Shown: one piece after another, positions 6,856 through 13,327 of the stretch
How positions within the stretch are numbered: the stretch's first letter is position 1
How the letters are laid out: each line of letters begins with the position of its first letter
Source: an uncultured Prevotella sp.
GTDB taxonomy: Bacteria; Bacteroidota; Bacteroidia; Bacteroidales; Bacteroidaceae
Assembly (NCBI GenBank): GCA_902497035.1
Contig: CABVDL010000047.1
Span: forward strand, 1-19,394
Reading direction: 5' to 3'
DNA length: 19,394 bases
Translations under genes and position numbers: made by a program
Notes under the pieces: model-generated
Databases searched by the model: none
Told to the model about the DNA's origin: nothing
The model's input: only the letters and a program-made list of their open reading frames with translations

Positions 6856-7224
6856 ATGCAAGACTTTATTGAAATGCAGCAGCGGCAAGAGGCCGCGCGC
6901 CAGCAGACTATTGACAGCCTCAATGAGGTGCTGTGCCGCATCATCTCACAGCCGCCCGGCGCGGCATCATGGCACGGCACGTCGCGCGATCTTGTGGAGC
7001 TGGTTGACCTTGCGGCTTCGCGCCAGACCATCTGCGATGACCGCGGCATCCCGTTCTCGCGCAACGCGCTGGCCCGCAAGGCCTTTGCCGCCACCGGGCT
7101 TCACATGCCCGCACACGTCAGCGGTGTGGTGCACCGCATCCGCAACCGGGCCAACAGCTCCTACAGCCTGCTTACAAGATGGGGCAGAAGCCTCGGGCAG
7201 ACCAACTTCTCTTGTCAACTGTGA
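6856..7224 (+). CDS. Small protein of unknown function with a primase-tail-like pattern
   Basis: I do not recognise this 122-aa protein with certainty. It starts with a Gln/Glu/Arg-rich amphipathic stretch (residues 1-25). Next comes a segment with W39-H-G-T, a DLVELVDL helix, PFSRNALARKAF near 66-77 and SLLTRW near 104-109. That spacing resembles the small helical or winged-helix tail on many phage and plasmid primase-helicases (W-x-GT ... P ... AL ... L), which is inference only. The ATG at 6856 is preferred over an upstream in-frame ATG at 6742, because the intervening codons cover the leader hairpins and encode an unlikely sequence. The M15 peptidase gene begins 27 nt after its stop, so the two are probably co-transcribed. 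Confidence 0.7.
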   Translation: MQDFIEMQQRQEAARQQTIDSLNEVLCRIISQPPGAASWHGTSRDLVELVDLAASRQTICDDRGIPFSRNALARKAFAATGLHMPAHVSGVVHRIRNRANSSYSLLTRWGRSLGQTNFSCQL

Positions 7225-7251
7225 AAGAAAAACAACCATTAAACAACAACC

Positions 7252-7692
7252 ATGAAAGACTCAGAACGTATCCATCTCAGTGAACACTTTTCGCTCTATG
7301 AGTTCACGCGCTCAGGCGCGGCCATTGAGCACGACCTGCGCAACGTCCCCGACGCGGCGCAGCTGTCCAACCTGCAGGCACTCTGCCGAAATATCCTTGA
7401 GCCCCTCAGGCGACAGTTCGGCCCCATCGTCATCTCAAGCGGCTTCCGCTCGCGAGAGGTCAACCGCCTTGTCGGGGGCGCGCCGACGTCGCAGCATCTG
7501 CGAGGCGAGGCTGCCGACATCGTGACCTATGGCACCGACGACGCCAACGCCAAGTACAGCTTCATCCTGCGCAACCTCGACTTTGACCAGCTCATCCTTG
7601 AGCCAATCGGCGATAAGCATCCGCGCTGGATACACGTCAGCTATACCAGGCGCCACAAGAACAGGCACGCCACACTCATCGCTAACAGATAG
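7252..7692 (+). CDS. Peptidase M15A family (zinc D-Ala-D-Ala carboxypeptidase-like / endolysin-like)
   Basis: This 146-aa protein belongs to the M15_3 family, single-domain zinc peptidases that cut peptidoglycan stem peptides. Zinc ligands are visible as H82 and D89 in SQHLRGEAAD and H128 in WIHVSY. The ISSGFRS segment (61-67) is also typical. There is no signal peptide, so export would need another route, as with phage endolysins. The ATG follows an A-rich stretch (AAACAACAACC), a usual Bacteroidetes initiation context. In this accessory module an N-acetylmuramoyl-L-alanine amidase is commonly found near the HU/smalltalk pair; here an M15 enzyme lies upstream of the pair and no amidase is present. 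Confidence 0.88.
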   Translation: MKDSERIHLSEHFSLYEFTRSGAAIEHDLRNVPDAAQLSNLQALCRNILEPLRRQFGPIVISSGFRSREVNRLVGGAPTSQHLRGEAADIVTYGTDDANAKYSFILRNLDFDQLILEPIGDKHPRWIHVSYTRRHKNRHATLIANR

Positions 7693-7723
7693 CCTAATGA
7701 GGCGAACATCAGATACTTGCAAA

Positions 7724-7759
7724 TGTGGTACCCCTTGTGGTACCCCCTGTGGTACCCCT
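7724..7759 (+). repeat. Three copies of a 12-bp repeat containing GGTACC
   Basis: TGTGGTACCCC(T/C) occurs three times in a row at 7724, 7736 and 7748. Each copy holds the palindrome GGTACC. The array ends 8 nt before the -33 box of the HU-like gene promoter, so it could be a regulator-binding array or simply slippage-prone sequence. No credible gene reads through it. Confidence 0.85.
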
Positions 7760-7766
7760 CTTGCCC

Positions 7767-7797
7767 TTGCGGCATTCAGAAAACCATCGTACCTTTG
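7767..7797 (+). promoter_or_regulatory. Promoter for the HU-like/smalltalk unit
   Basis: TTG at 7767-7769, a 20-nt spacer and TACCTTTG at 7790-7797 match the consensus well. Transcription would start near 7804, leaving a leader of about 84 nt to the ATG at 7888. The HU-like gene therefore has its own promoter, separate from the peptidase gene. Confidence 0.75.
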
Positions 7798-7887
7798 CAT
7801 TGTCAAAAGGAAACAAGGCGCCACGTAACCTGAGACACACAACAATCATTATTATTTAACCATTTAATCAAAGAAAGGAAAAACACT

Positions 7888-8406
7888 ATGAGTTTGCTTT
7901 ACAAGAAGTATCAGAACAAGATCAAGAGCAGTAAGACCTATGGCAAGTGGTATGGACGCGCCGTCATTCTCGACACTATCTCCACCAGGCAACTTGCCGA
8001 GGAGGTGAGCCACGCCACGACCGTCACCTACGCCGATGTCGTCGCCGTACTTGCCGAGCTTACCACCGCCATCAAGTCGCATCTCCAGAACTCGCAGGCC
8101 GTTGTTCTCGACGGCATCGGACGCTTCAAGGTGGCTGTCTCTACCACGGGAGCCGACAGCCGTACGGATTTCAAGGCTAGCAACATCAGGCGCTACCGCA
8201 TCAACTACTTCCCGGAGGTAAAGTTCCAGCCCACTGGTAAGGTGAACGAGAATGGCAAGCGTCTCGGCACCTATTACAACCCGTTGCTCAGCGGCATCAC
8301 TGCCCGAGAGTTCGGCAGCACCACGCCTAATGGCGGCCCGACCTCTGACGGCGGCTCTACCTCTGACGGCGGCTCTACCTCTGACGGTACCAACGCAGGC
8401 AAGTAA
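7888..8406 (+). CDS. HU-HIG family DNA-binding protein (HU domain plus Gly/Ser-rich tail)
   Basis: This 172-aa protein is a Bacteroidetes-specific HU relative, from the family where an HU-like domain is fused to a wHTH, an Ig or a glycine-rich tail. The HU-like core covers about residues 1-130, with ILDTISTRQLAEEVSHAT near 27-44 and the VVLDGIGRFKVAVSTTG beta arm near 72-88. The tail (143-172) is Gly/Ser/Thr/Asp-rich and built on an 18-bp direct repeat encoding TSDGGS. These proteins probably bind DNA as dimers, but the biological role is not established. The ATG follows AAAGGAAAAACACT, a purine-rich initiation context. The smalltalk gene follows after 30 nt. Confidence 0.85.
   Translation: MSLLYKKYQNKIKSSKTYGKWYGRAVILDTISTRQLAEEVSHATTVTYADVVAVLAELTTAIKSHLQNSQAVVLDGIGRFKVAVSTTGADSRTDFKASNIRRYRINYFPEVKFQPTGKVNENGKRLGTYYNPLLSGITAREFGSTTPNGGPTSDGGSTSDGGSTSDGTNAGK
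8341..8388 (+). repeat. 18-bp direct repeat in the HU-HIG tail
   Basis: ACCTCTGACGGCGGCTCT occurs at 8341-8358 and 8359-8376, with a 12-nt partial copy at 8377-8388. It encodes TSDGGS repeats, and the frame is kept. Tail length may vary between strains. Confidence 0.85.
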
Positions 8407-8436
8407 CATCGTTTAACCCCTTAACATCATTTCCAC

Positions 8437-8532
8437 ATGAAACATAAGGAAACCTGGAAGTTCATCATCAACATGATTATCTCCGTGCTCTCCGCAGTGG
8501 CCACCACCATGGGCCTGTCGAGCTGCATGTAG
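8437..8532 (+). CDS. Smalltalk family small protein (31 aa)
   Basis: The short reading frame gives MKHKETWKFIINMIIS (first 16 residues), then a small-residue helix and the ending GLSSCM. It matches the Bacteroidetes family known as 'smalltalk', which is about 31-33 aa long, with a KETWKF start, one hydrophobic helix (here about 9-28) and a conserved terminal Cys. The helix followed by SSC could be a membrane anchor or a minimal lipoprotein-like signal; this is inference. Function is unknown. It sits 30 nt after the HU-HIG gene, the usual neighbourhood for the family, where an amidase gene often follows. None does here. Confidence 0.88.
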   Translation: MKHKETWKFIINMIISVLSAVATTMGLSSCM

Positions 8533-8888
8533 GGATTTCATTCTGCCCGTTCCGTCCCCATTCCCTTAGCGCGGTCATAGGACTCCCGGCTCACATACGA
8601 GCCAGGGAGTGGGGTACGGTTCATTCTTGTAAATTTAGATGAAAGAACGGGGCTTATTAAGTAAGGTGTGCAAAAGCGAGCGCACCTAAGTGCATGAGTA
8701 AAATAACATTCTGATTAATAACCGTTTAACCGCTTGTTTTTACTATTGCGTCCTTTCCGTGCAGCCTTCCGTCTGTTTGGAAAGCGTCGATGTTTGGAGG
8801 CGGTTAAATGTGATAATTTGAAAGATTTTTGCAGATTTTTGTCATCCTTTTCGCTTTTTTCGTGTCTTTAATATAAAAGAATGAAAAA
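8533..8888. other. 356-bp spacer without a recognisable gene
   Basis: Besides the hairpin at 8582-8610 this stretch holds a second stem-loop, AGGTGTGC (8664-8671) with GCGCACCT (8680-8687, one G-U pair). It also has a 9-bp inverted repeat, TTTAACCGC (8725-8733) with GCGGTTAAA (8800-8808), set 66 nt apart. The final ~70 bp are T-rich, then A-rich, as expected ahead of a start codon, but no exact TAnnTTTG box is present. I found no coding frame, tRNA or known riboswitch. Confidence 0.6.
8582..8610 (+). terminator. Hairpin downstream of the smalltalk gene
   Basis: ACTCCCGGCTC (8582-8592) pairs with GAGCCAGGGAGT (8599-8610) over a 6-nt loop with one bulged base. The stem is strong but is followed by GGGGTACGG, not a T-tract. 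It may be a factor-assisted terminator or an RNA-stabilising 3' end. Confidence 0.5.
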
Positions 8889-9367
8889 GTGGCAAAGGAA
8901 CGTAATATAAACGATATCATCACTGACAGTTTCATGGGCAAGCTGAACCATGACGATCAGGCAAGGCTTGATGCATGGCTGGACCAGGACGCCGGGCACA
9001 GATTGCTTTATGTGCGTATGAGTCAGCGGGCTGATGTCACCTCACGTTATAGAAGATTCAAAGCCATAAATCCGCAAAAGGCATGGAAGCGGTTCAAGAA
9101 CAAACATCTTGTCAACATAAATTCTTTCTCCACTGTTTTCGCCGTTTCCTGCCCTATGCGGCAGCTGTAATTGTCTTTGCCGTCGTTCTTGTGTTGACCA
9201 ACAGACCGGACAGGAAAGAAAAGACAGTGACAGCAGTCAGATTGCCTGCGGAGGTAGAGCAGACAATTGTCTCGACCCAGCGTCACGGCAGGATGAAAGC
9301 CACAGTGGAGTACAGCAGCCACAGTGGACGCTTGGTGACTACAGATAACGTCAGTATAACAGTATAA
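8889..9367 (+). pseudogene. FecR-like anti-sigma factor, frame-disrupted and truncated
   Basis: The first frame (GTG at 8889, stop at 9170) encodes INDIITDSFMGKLNHDDQ ... RRFKAINPQKAWKRFKNKH, the typical cytoplasmic N-terminal part of Bacteroidetes FecR-like anti-sigma factors. The expected transmembrane segment, FRRFLPYAAAVIVFAVVLVL, appears in another frame (open to the stop at 9367), so one base seems missing near 9112-9125, most simply from the AAA run at 9119-9121. The rejoined product would be about 160 aa, roughly half a normal FecR protein, and lacks a recognisable periplasmic FecR domain. It is probably a decaying gene; a sequencing error is the alternative. It precedes its sigma factor, whereas the usual order is sigma first. 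Confidence 0.7.
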
Positions 9368-9427
9368 AAAAGCAAGAGAGATGAACATATCTCCATCATC
9401 AATCGGTGGAACAACGGCTCTTTTAAG

Positions 9428-9931
9428 TTGCTCTACGAGGGCTATTACCGTTCCCTTGCCTTGCTTGCCGGCGACATAACGCAGTCGGCAAGTGTTGCGG
9501 AGGATTTGGTGGAGGAGGTGTTTGTCAGTCTTCTTCGCAGGCGTGTCAATTTTGCATCCCAGCAGGCACTCACGTGCTATCTGTACAATGCCGTGCGCAA
9601 CAGAGCCATCAATTACGTGCGGAATAACAACAATAGCGGAATAGATGTTGAGCTTCTGGAGGAGGAGTTCACCCCTTATTCCATCACCGACGATGCCGAC
9701 ACTTTCGATGCTGAGAAAGTGCTGGCAAAGATTATGGAAGAGATAGAAAAAATGCCGAAGCGGCAGCGTGAGATTTTTCTCATGGTCATGGAGGGACGTA
9801 AGAATGCAGAGATTGCACATGCCATGAATATCTCGGAGACAACGGTAAAGACGCAAAAAATGCGGGCTATGAAGCGACTTCACGACAAGTTCAAAATCAA
9901 CACCCTGCCTTTGCTTGTCTTTGGCATTTAG
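9428..9931 (+). CDS. ECF-type RNA polymerase sigma factor, 5' end disrupted
   Basis: Region 2 is visible from LLYEGYYRSLALLAG through AEDLVEEVFVSLL to YLYNAVRNRAINYVR. Region 4 runs from EKMPKRQREIFLMVMEG through NAEIAHAMNISETTVKTQ to the end. The open frame offers only a TTG at 9428, yet homologous-looking sequence (INRWNNGSFK) continues upstream in the same frame. An ATG at 9381, in a good A-rich context, reads MNIS in a different frame. One missing base near 9391-9394 would join them into a normal start. The gene may therefore be non-functional at its N-terminus, or start weakly at TTG. It would be expected to pair with the FecR-like gene just upstream and to direct a transport locus; no such target is adjacent on this strand. 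Confidence 0.75.
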   Translation: MLYEGYYRSLALLAGDITQSASVAEDLVEEVFVSLLRRRVNFASQQALTCYLYNAVRNRAINYVRNNNNSGIDVELLEEEFTPYSITDDADTFDAEKVLAKIMEEIEKMPKRQREIFLMVMEGRKNAEIAHAMNISETTVKTQKMRAMKRLHDKFKINTLPLLVFGI

Positions 9932-10052
9932 TGACGGTGTTCTTTCGGGAGATGACAATAATCATGCCGTGTCGGTAACGATGTGCATACAGATTAGATG
10001 GTGGAGGACTAAAAATCTTGCCAATGGCCTTCTGTAATTGGCGAAAAATAGC

Positions 10053-10060
10053 TAAGTTTG
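10053..10060 (+). promoter_or_regulatory. -7 element ahead of the patatin-like gene
   Basis: TAAGTTTG matches the Bacteroidetes -7 box. No well-spaced -33 TTG is visible; the nearest, at 10038-10040, is too close. The box lies 38 nt upstream of the ATG at 10099, which supports that start over an in-frame ATG at 10018 that lies upstream of the box. Confidence 0.5.
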
Positions 10061-10098
10061 CATGCGGATTATCATCGATTATTTATTCTGTCATCACC

Positions 10099-11061
10099 AT
10101 GCAAACGAAATCTTACCGCTGGCTCATGCTTGTCCTCGTTTTGTCGCTCCTTGCCGCCACGTCGTGGGCCGCAGGCGGGCGGCCTGCCTCCAAACGGCCG
10201 AAAGTAGCCCTCGTGTTGGGTGGAGGGGGAGCAAAGGGTGCTGCCGAGGTGGGTGTGCTGAAGGTTATCGAGCAGACTGGCGTGCCCATTGACTACATCG
10301 TCGGTACAAGCATCGGGTCTATTATTGGCGGACTGTACGCCATCGGCTACCGCGCCGATGACCTCGACTCCCTCTTCACACACCAGAACTGGCTTGAGCT
10401 GTTCAATGACGCGCGTGTCCACAACCAGGGCAAGCTCAGCAACATCCGCGGCCATGGCCTGATGAAGGGGCGTGGCATCATCCAGTTTCTGGACACGCTC
10501 ATCGCGCGGCGGCTTGACACCGCCCGTGTCGCGGGCTATCCCGACTCGCTCGACTTCAACCGCCTGCCTATCCCTTTCCGCGCCGTGGCCTGCGACATCA
10601 GAACTGGCAACGTCGCTGTCCTGGATGACGGCAACCTCACCATGGCCATGCGCTCAAGCATGGCCATACCGGGGATGTTCAAGCCCGTCAGGCGCGACTC
10701 CCTGCTCATGCTCGACGGCGGACTGGTCAACAACCTGCCCGTCGATGTGGCGCGCGCCATGGGAGCCGACTACGTCATTGCCATCGACCTGACGCAGAAC
10801 AAGCACCCGGACTATCAGCCGAAGACCATCCGGAAGTCGATGCCCAAGGTGACCAAATGGCTCCGCACCCGTCCCGACTTCGTCAACTACAACCGCAACC
10901 GTAAGGCTGCCGACGTGTATATCAACCCTACGCTTAAGGGCTACAACGTGATGAGCTTCAACCGGTCCGACATCACCGACATGATTGTCCTCGGGTGGAA
11001 AGCCGCCTACGACAAAACGAAGGAGCTGGAGAAGTTGCGGAAGAGGGTGACGGGAAAATGA
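10099..11061 (+). CDS. Patatin-like phospholipase family protein
   Basis: This predicted secreted or periplasmic serine acyl hydrolase of the bacterial patatin group is 320 aa from the chosen start. Residues 1-24 form a signal peptide (Arg/Lys then LMLVLVLSLLAA, ending SWAA). The oxyanion-hole loop GGGGAKG is at 41-47, the nucleophile elbow GTSIGS has S71, and the catalytic aspartate is D206 in LDGG. Many Bacteroidetes patatins are much longer and carry POTRA and beta-barrel domains; this one ends soon after the catalytic domain, so it is a short form. Lipid substrate is unknown. The ATG at 10099 is chosen from the signal peptide and the upstream -7 box. Confidence 0.88.
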   Translation: MQTKSYRWLMLVLVLSLLAATSWAAGGRPASKRPKVALVLGGGGAKGAAEVGVLKVIEQTGVPIDYIVGTSIGSIIGGLYAIGYRADDLDSLFTHQNWLELFNDARVHNQGKLSNIRGHGLMKGRGIIQFLDTLIARRLDTARVAGYPDSLDFNRLPIPFRAVACDIRTGNVAVLDDGNLTMAMRSSMAIPGMFKPVRRDSLLMLDGGLVNNLPVDVARAMGADYVIAIDLTQNKHPDYQPKTIRKSMPKVTKWLRTRPDFVNYNRNRKAADVYINPTLKGYNVMSFNRSDITDMIVLGWKAAYDKTKELEKLRKRVTGK

Positions 11062-11119
11062 GATGCCAAATATGAAAGTTTACTTGCTGTATGTATGTAA
11101 GCACCTGAGGTATTCGCCG

Positions 11120-11131
11120 TGGCCGAGGCCA
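11120..11131. repeat. Short inverted repeat after the patatin gene
   Basis: TGGCC-GA-GGCCA is followed by ACAATTAAAAAAG. The stem is only 5 bp and the tail is A-rich rather than T-rich on the plus strand. It is a weak terminator candidate, if one at all. Confidence 0.25.
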
Positions 11132-11176
11132 ACAATTAAAAAAGCTAAAACCGACGGACAAAGGGGTGCAAATATT

Positions 11177-11206
11177 TTGTGGTGTGACGAATTGGCATTA
11201 CTTTTG
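11177..11206 (+). promoter_or_regulatory. Promoter for enolase
   Basis: TTG at 11177-11179 (within TTTTG), a 19-nt spacer and TACTTTTG at 11199-11206 form a strong consensus promoter. Transcription would begin near 11213, about 30 nt before the ATG at 11244. Confidence 0.8.
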
Positions 11207-11243
11207 CAAAAGAAATTCTGTTAATTCATAAATTCATTAAACG

Positions 11244-12560
11244 ATGAAGATTCAAAAGATTCATGCCCGTGAGATTCTTGATTCCCGTGGCAATCCTACA
11301 GTTGAGGTTGAGATTACTCTTGAGAACGGCGTTATGGGCCGTGCCAGCGTACCCTCCGGCGCCAGCACCGGTGAGAACGAGGCTCTCGAGCTCCGCGACG
11401 GCGACAAGAGCCGTTTCGGCGGAAAAGGTGTGCTGAAGGCTGTTGAGAATGTCAACAAGGTCATCGCTCCCGCCCTTGAGGGTGACGACGTGTTCAACCA
11501 GCGCGCTCTTGACTACAAGATGCTCGCCCTCGATGGCACTCCCACCAAGAGCAAGCTCGGTGCAAACGCAATCTTGGGCGTGTCTCTGGCTGCCGCTCAC
11601 ACGGCTGCCAAAGCTCTGAATATGCCTCTCTACCGCTACATCGGCGGTACCAACACTTATGTGTTGCCTGTTCCTATGATGAACATCATCAATGGCGGCG
11701 CCCACTCTTCTGCTCCCATCGCTTTCCAGGAGTTCATGATCCAGCCGCGCAACTTCAAGAGCGAGAAAGAGGCTATCCGCTGCGGCGCTGAGGTGTTCCA
11801 CGCTCTGGGCAAGCTGCTGAAGAACCGTGGCCTCTCTACCGCCGTAGGCGATGAGGGTGGCTACGCTCCCGCACTCAACGGCATCGACGACGCTCTCGAG
11901 AGCATCTGCGAGGCCATCAAGGCAGCTGGCTACGAGCCGGGCAAGGACGTGACCATCGCTATGGACTGCGCCGCCTCTGAGTTCGCTACACTGCGCGACG
12001 GCAAGTACTACTACAACTACAAGCAGCTCTCCAACGGCATGCCTAAGGATCCCAACGGCAAGGAGCTGGACGACGAGCAGCAGATTGCCTATCTTGAGGA
12101 GCTGGTCAACAAGTATCCTATCGCCTCTATCGAGGACGGCCTCGACGAGAACGACTGGGAAGGCTGGGTGAAGCTCACCAAGGCCCTTGGCGACAAGGTG
12201 CAGCTCGTTGGCGACGACCTCTTCGTGACCAACACCAAGTTCCTGGAGAAGGGTATCAAGATGGGTGCTGCCAACGCCATCCTTATCAAGGTCAACCAGA
12301 TTGGCTCGCTCACCGAGACTCTCGAGGCTATCGAGATGGCTCACCGTCATGGCTACAACACCGTGACCTCTCACCGTTCGGGTGAGACTGAGGACACCAC
12401 GATCGCCGACATCGCCGTGGCTACCAACAGCGGTCAGATCAAGACCGGCTCAATGAGCCGCACCGACCGTATCGCCAAGTACAACCAGCTCATCCGCATC
12501 GAGGAAGAGCTCGGCGACGCCGCTCAGTATGGCTACAACCGTCTGGACCGCAGCCTCTAA
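11244..12560 (+). CDS. eno: Enolase (phosphopyruvate hydratase)
   Basis: It converts 2-phosphoglycerate to phosphoenolpyruvate in glycolysis and the reverse in gluconeogenesis. The 438 aa are full length. Visible catalytic features are SGASTGENEALELRDGD (38-54), the catalytic-acid loop GDEGG with E204, the Mg2+ ligands D241, E297 (IEDG) and D324 (GDD), the catalytic base K349 in LIKVNQIGS, and the signature SHRSGETEDTTIADI (376-390). The gene stands alone between its own promoter and an intrinsic terminator. Codon choice looks more uniform than in neighbouring genes (many CTC, GGC, AAG, GAG), as expected for a highly expressed protein. Confidence 0.98.
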   Translation: MKIQKIHAREILDSRGNPTVEVEITLENGVMGRASVPSGASTGENEALELRDGDKSRFGGKGVLKAVENVNKVIAPALEGDDVFNQRALDYKMLALDGTPTKSKLGANAILGVSLAAAHTAAKALNMPLYRYIGGTNTYVLPVPMMNIINGGAHSSAPIAFQEFMIQPRNFKSEKEAIRCGAEVFHALGKLLKNRGLSTAVGDEGGYAPALNGIDDALESICEAIKAAGYEPGKDVTIAMDCAASEFATLRDGKYYYNYKQLSNGMPKDPNGKELDDEQQIAYLEELVNKYPIASIEDGLDENDWEGWVKLTKALGDKVQLVGDDLFVTNTKFLEKGIKMGAANAILIKVNQIGSLTETLEAIEMAHRHGYNTVTSHRSGETEDTTIADIAVATNSGQIKTGSMSRTDRIAKYNQLIRIEEELGDAAQYGYNRLDRSL

Positions 12561-12597
12561 TTAAGCTTTACGATTTGTTATAAGGCAAAATATATCG

Positions 12598-12629
12598 CCC
12601 CACTCTGAACGTATCAGGGTGGGGTTTTT
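12598..12629 (+). terminator. Intrinsic terminator of eno
   Basis: CCCCACTCTG (12598-12607) pairs with CAGGGTGGGG (12615-12624, one G-U pair) over a 7-nt loop and is followed by TTTTT. The T-tract ends only 3 nt before the rlmH start codon at 12633, so the structure also covers the initiation region of rlmH. Confidence 0.8.
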
Positions 12630-12632
12630 GTT

Positions 12633-13103
12633 ATGAAAACGCTGCTTATTCTCGTCGGCAAGACGGCCGACAAACTCTATCAGACGGCCATTGACGACTA
12701 TACCGCGCGCATTGGCCACTATATGCCGTTCAGCGTGAGGGTGATACCCGAGCTCAAGAACACCCGCGCCATGACTGAGGCGCAGCAGAAAGAGCGCGAG
12801 GGTGAGCTTATCCTCAAGGAACTCACGCCCCAGGACACGGTGGTGCTGCTCGACGAGCATGGGCGCGAGCGCCGCAGCATCGACTTTGCGCGATGGCTTG
12901 CGGGCAAGCAGGCCGTGGCGCGCCGCTTGGTGTTTGTCATTGGCGGCCCTTACGGCTTCTCCCCCGAGGTATATCGGCGGGCCAATGAGCAGGTATCGCT
13001 CTCGCTCATGACGTTTAGCCATCAGATGGTTCGCCTCATCTTCGTCGAGCAGCTTTATCGCGCCTGCACCATCAATAAAGGGGAGAAATACCATCACGAG
13101 TGA
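12633..13103 (+). CDS. rlmH: 23S rRNA (pseudouridine1915-N3)-methyltransferase RlmH
   Basis: This SPOUT-class SAM-dependent enzyme methylates pseudouridine 1915 in helix 69 of 23S rRNA. The 156 aa match the usual length. The start MKTLLILVGKTADK, the DTVVLLDEHGRERRSIDFA segment (68-86), the SAM-binding IGGPYGFS (103-110), the trefoil-knot segment SLSLMTFSHQMVRLIFVEQLYRA (from 122, in two parts) and the C-terminal KYHHE are all present. The ATG lies directly after the eno terminator T-tract, and no separate consensus promoter is visible; a near-match TACGATTTG sits around 12569-12577. Expression may depend on readthrough or on that weak site. Confidence 0.95.
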   Translation: MKTLLILVGKTADKLYQTAIDDYTARIGHYMPFSVRVIPELKNTRAMTEAQQKEREGELILKELTPQDTVVLLDEHGRERRSIDFARWLAGKQAVARRLVFVIGGPYGFSPEVYRRANEQVSLSLMTFSHQMVRLIFVEQLYRACTINKGEKYHHE

Positions 13104-13139
13104 AGCCCCACAATTGGTGATACCGTTGGGGCGGGGCTT
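13103..13139 (+). terminator. Hairpin at the rlmH stop codon
   Basis: AAGCCCCACAA (13103-13113) can pair with TTGGGGCGGGGCTT (13126-13139) with small bulges, starting on the last base of the TGA stop. Only CTTA follows, so termination strength is uncertain. It shares the GCCCCAC/GTGGGGC-type sequence seen after lpd and around eno. Confidence 0.5.
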
Positions 13140-13203
13140 ATACCCGCACTGACCCTGCAGGTCACGGTGAATTTTGTGCGTATGGTTTGTCCAGCGATTG
13201 TTA

Positions 13204-13224
13204 GGGCGGGGATGAACCCCGCCC
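13204..13224. repeat. GC-rich intergenic palindrome
   Basis: GGGCGGGG-ATGAA-CCCCGCCC is a perfect 8-bp stem. The flanking TTA and CTA extend the similarity. The type resembles palindromic intergenic repeats dispersed in Bacteroidales genomes; a genome-wide count would be needed to confirm this. Confidence 0.6.
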
Positions 13225-13261
13225 CTACGGTGAAAACCATGACGGTGCAGAATATTTCAAT

Positions 13262-13304
13262 AAAAAACGCTGCGACAAAACATTGATTTGTCGCAGCGTT
13301 TTTT
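13262..13304. terminator. Bidirectional intrinsic terminator
   Basis: AAAAAACGCTGCGACAAA (13262-13279) and TTTGTCGCAGCGTTTTTT (13287-13304) form an 18-bp perfect stem with a 7-nt loop. A-tract and T-tract flanks mean it can terminate both rlmH from the left and the lipoprotein gene ending at 13328 from the right. Confidence 0.95.
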
Positions 13305-13327
13305 ATTGTTTGATATACACGTTATAA

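Noticed and set aside
7529..7828. Open frame with CGTPCGTP repeats
   Set aside because: It overlaps the M15 peptidase in another frame and crosses the HU-HIG promoter; the repeat is the 12-bp intergenic array.
8881..8910. ATG at 8881 as the start of the FecR-like gene
   Set aside because: It leads to a stop after nine codons in another frame. The GTG at 8889 is in frame with the FecR-like sequence.
9083..9125. Programmed -1 ribosomal frameshift in the FecR-like gene
   Set aside because: No X-XXY-YYZ slippery heptamer or evident downstream pseudoknot is visible near the required shift point. Loss of one A is simpler.
11226..12374. Minus-strand open frame opposite eno
   Set aside because: Shadow of highly biased codons. 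The opposite product has no recognisable motif and overlaps the eno promoter-start region.
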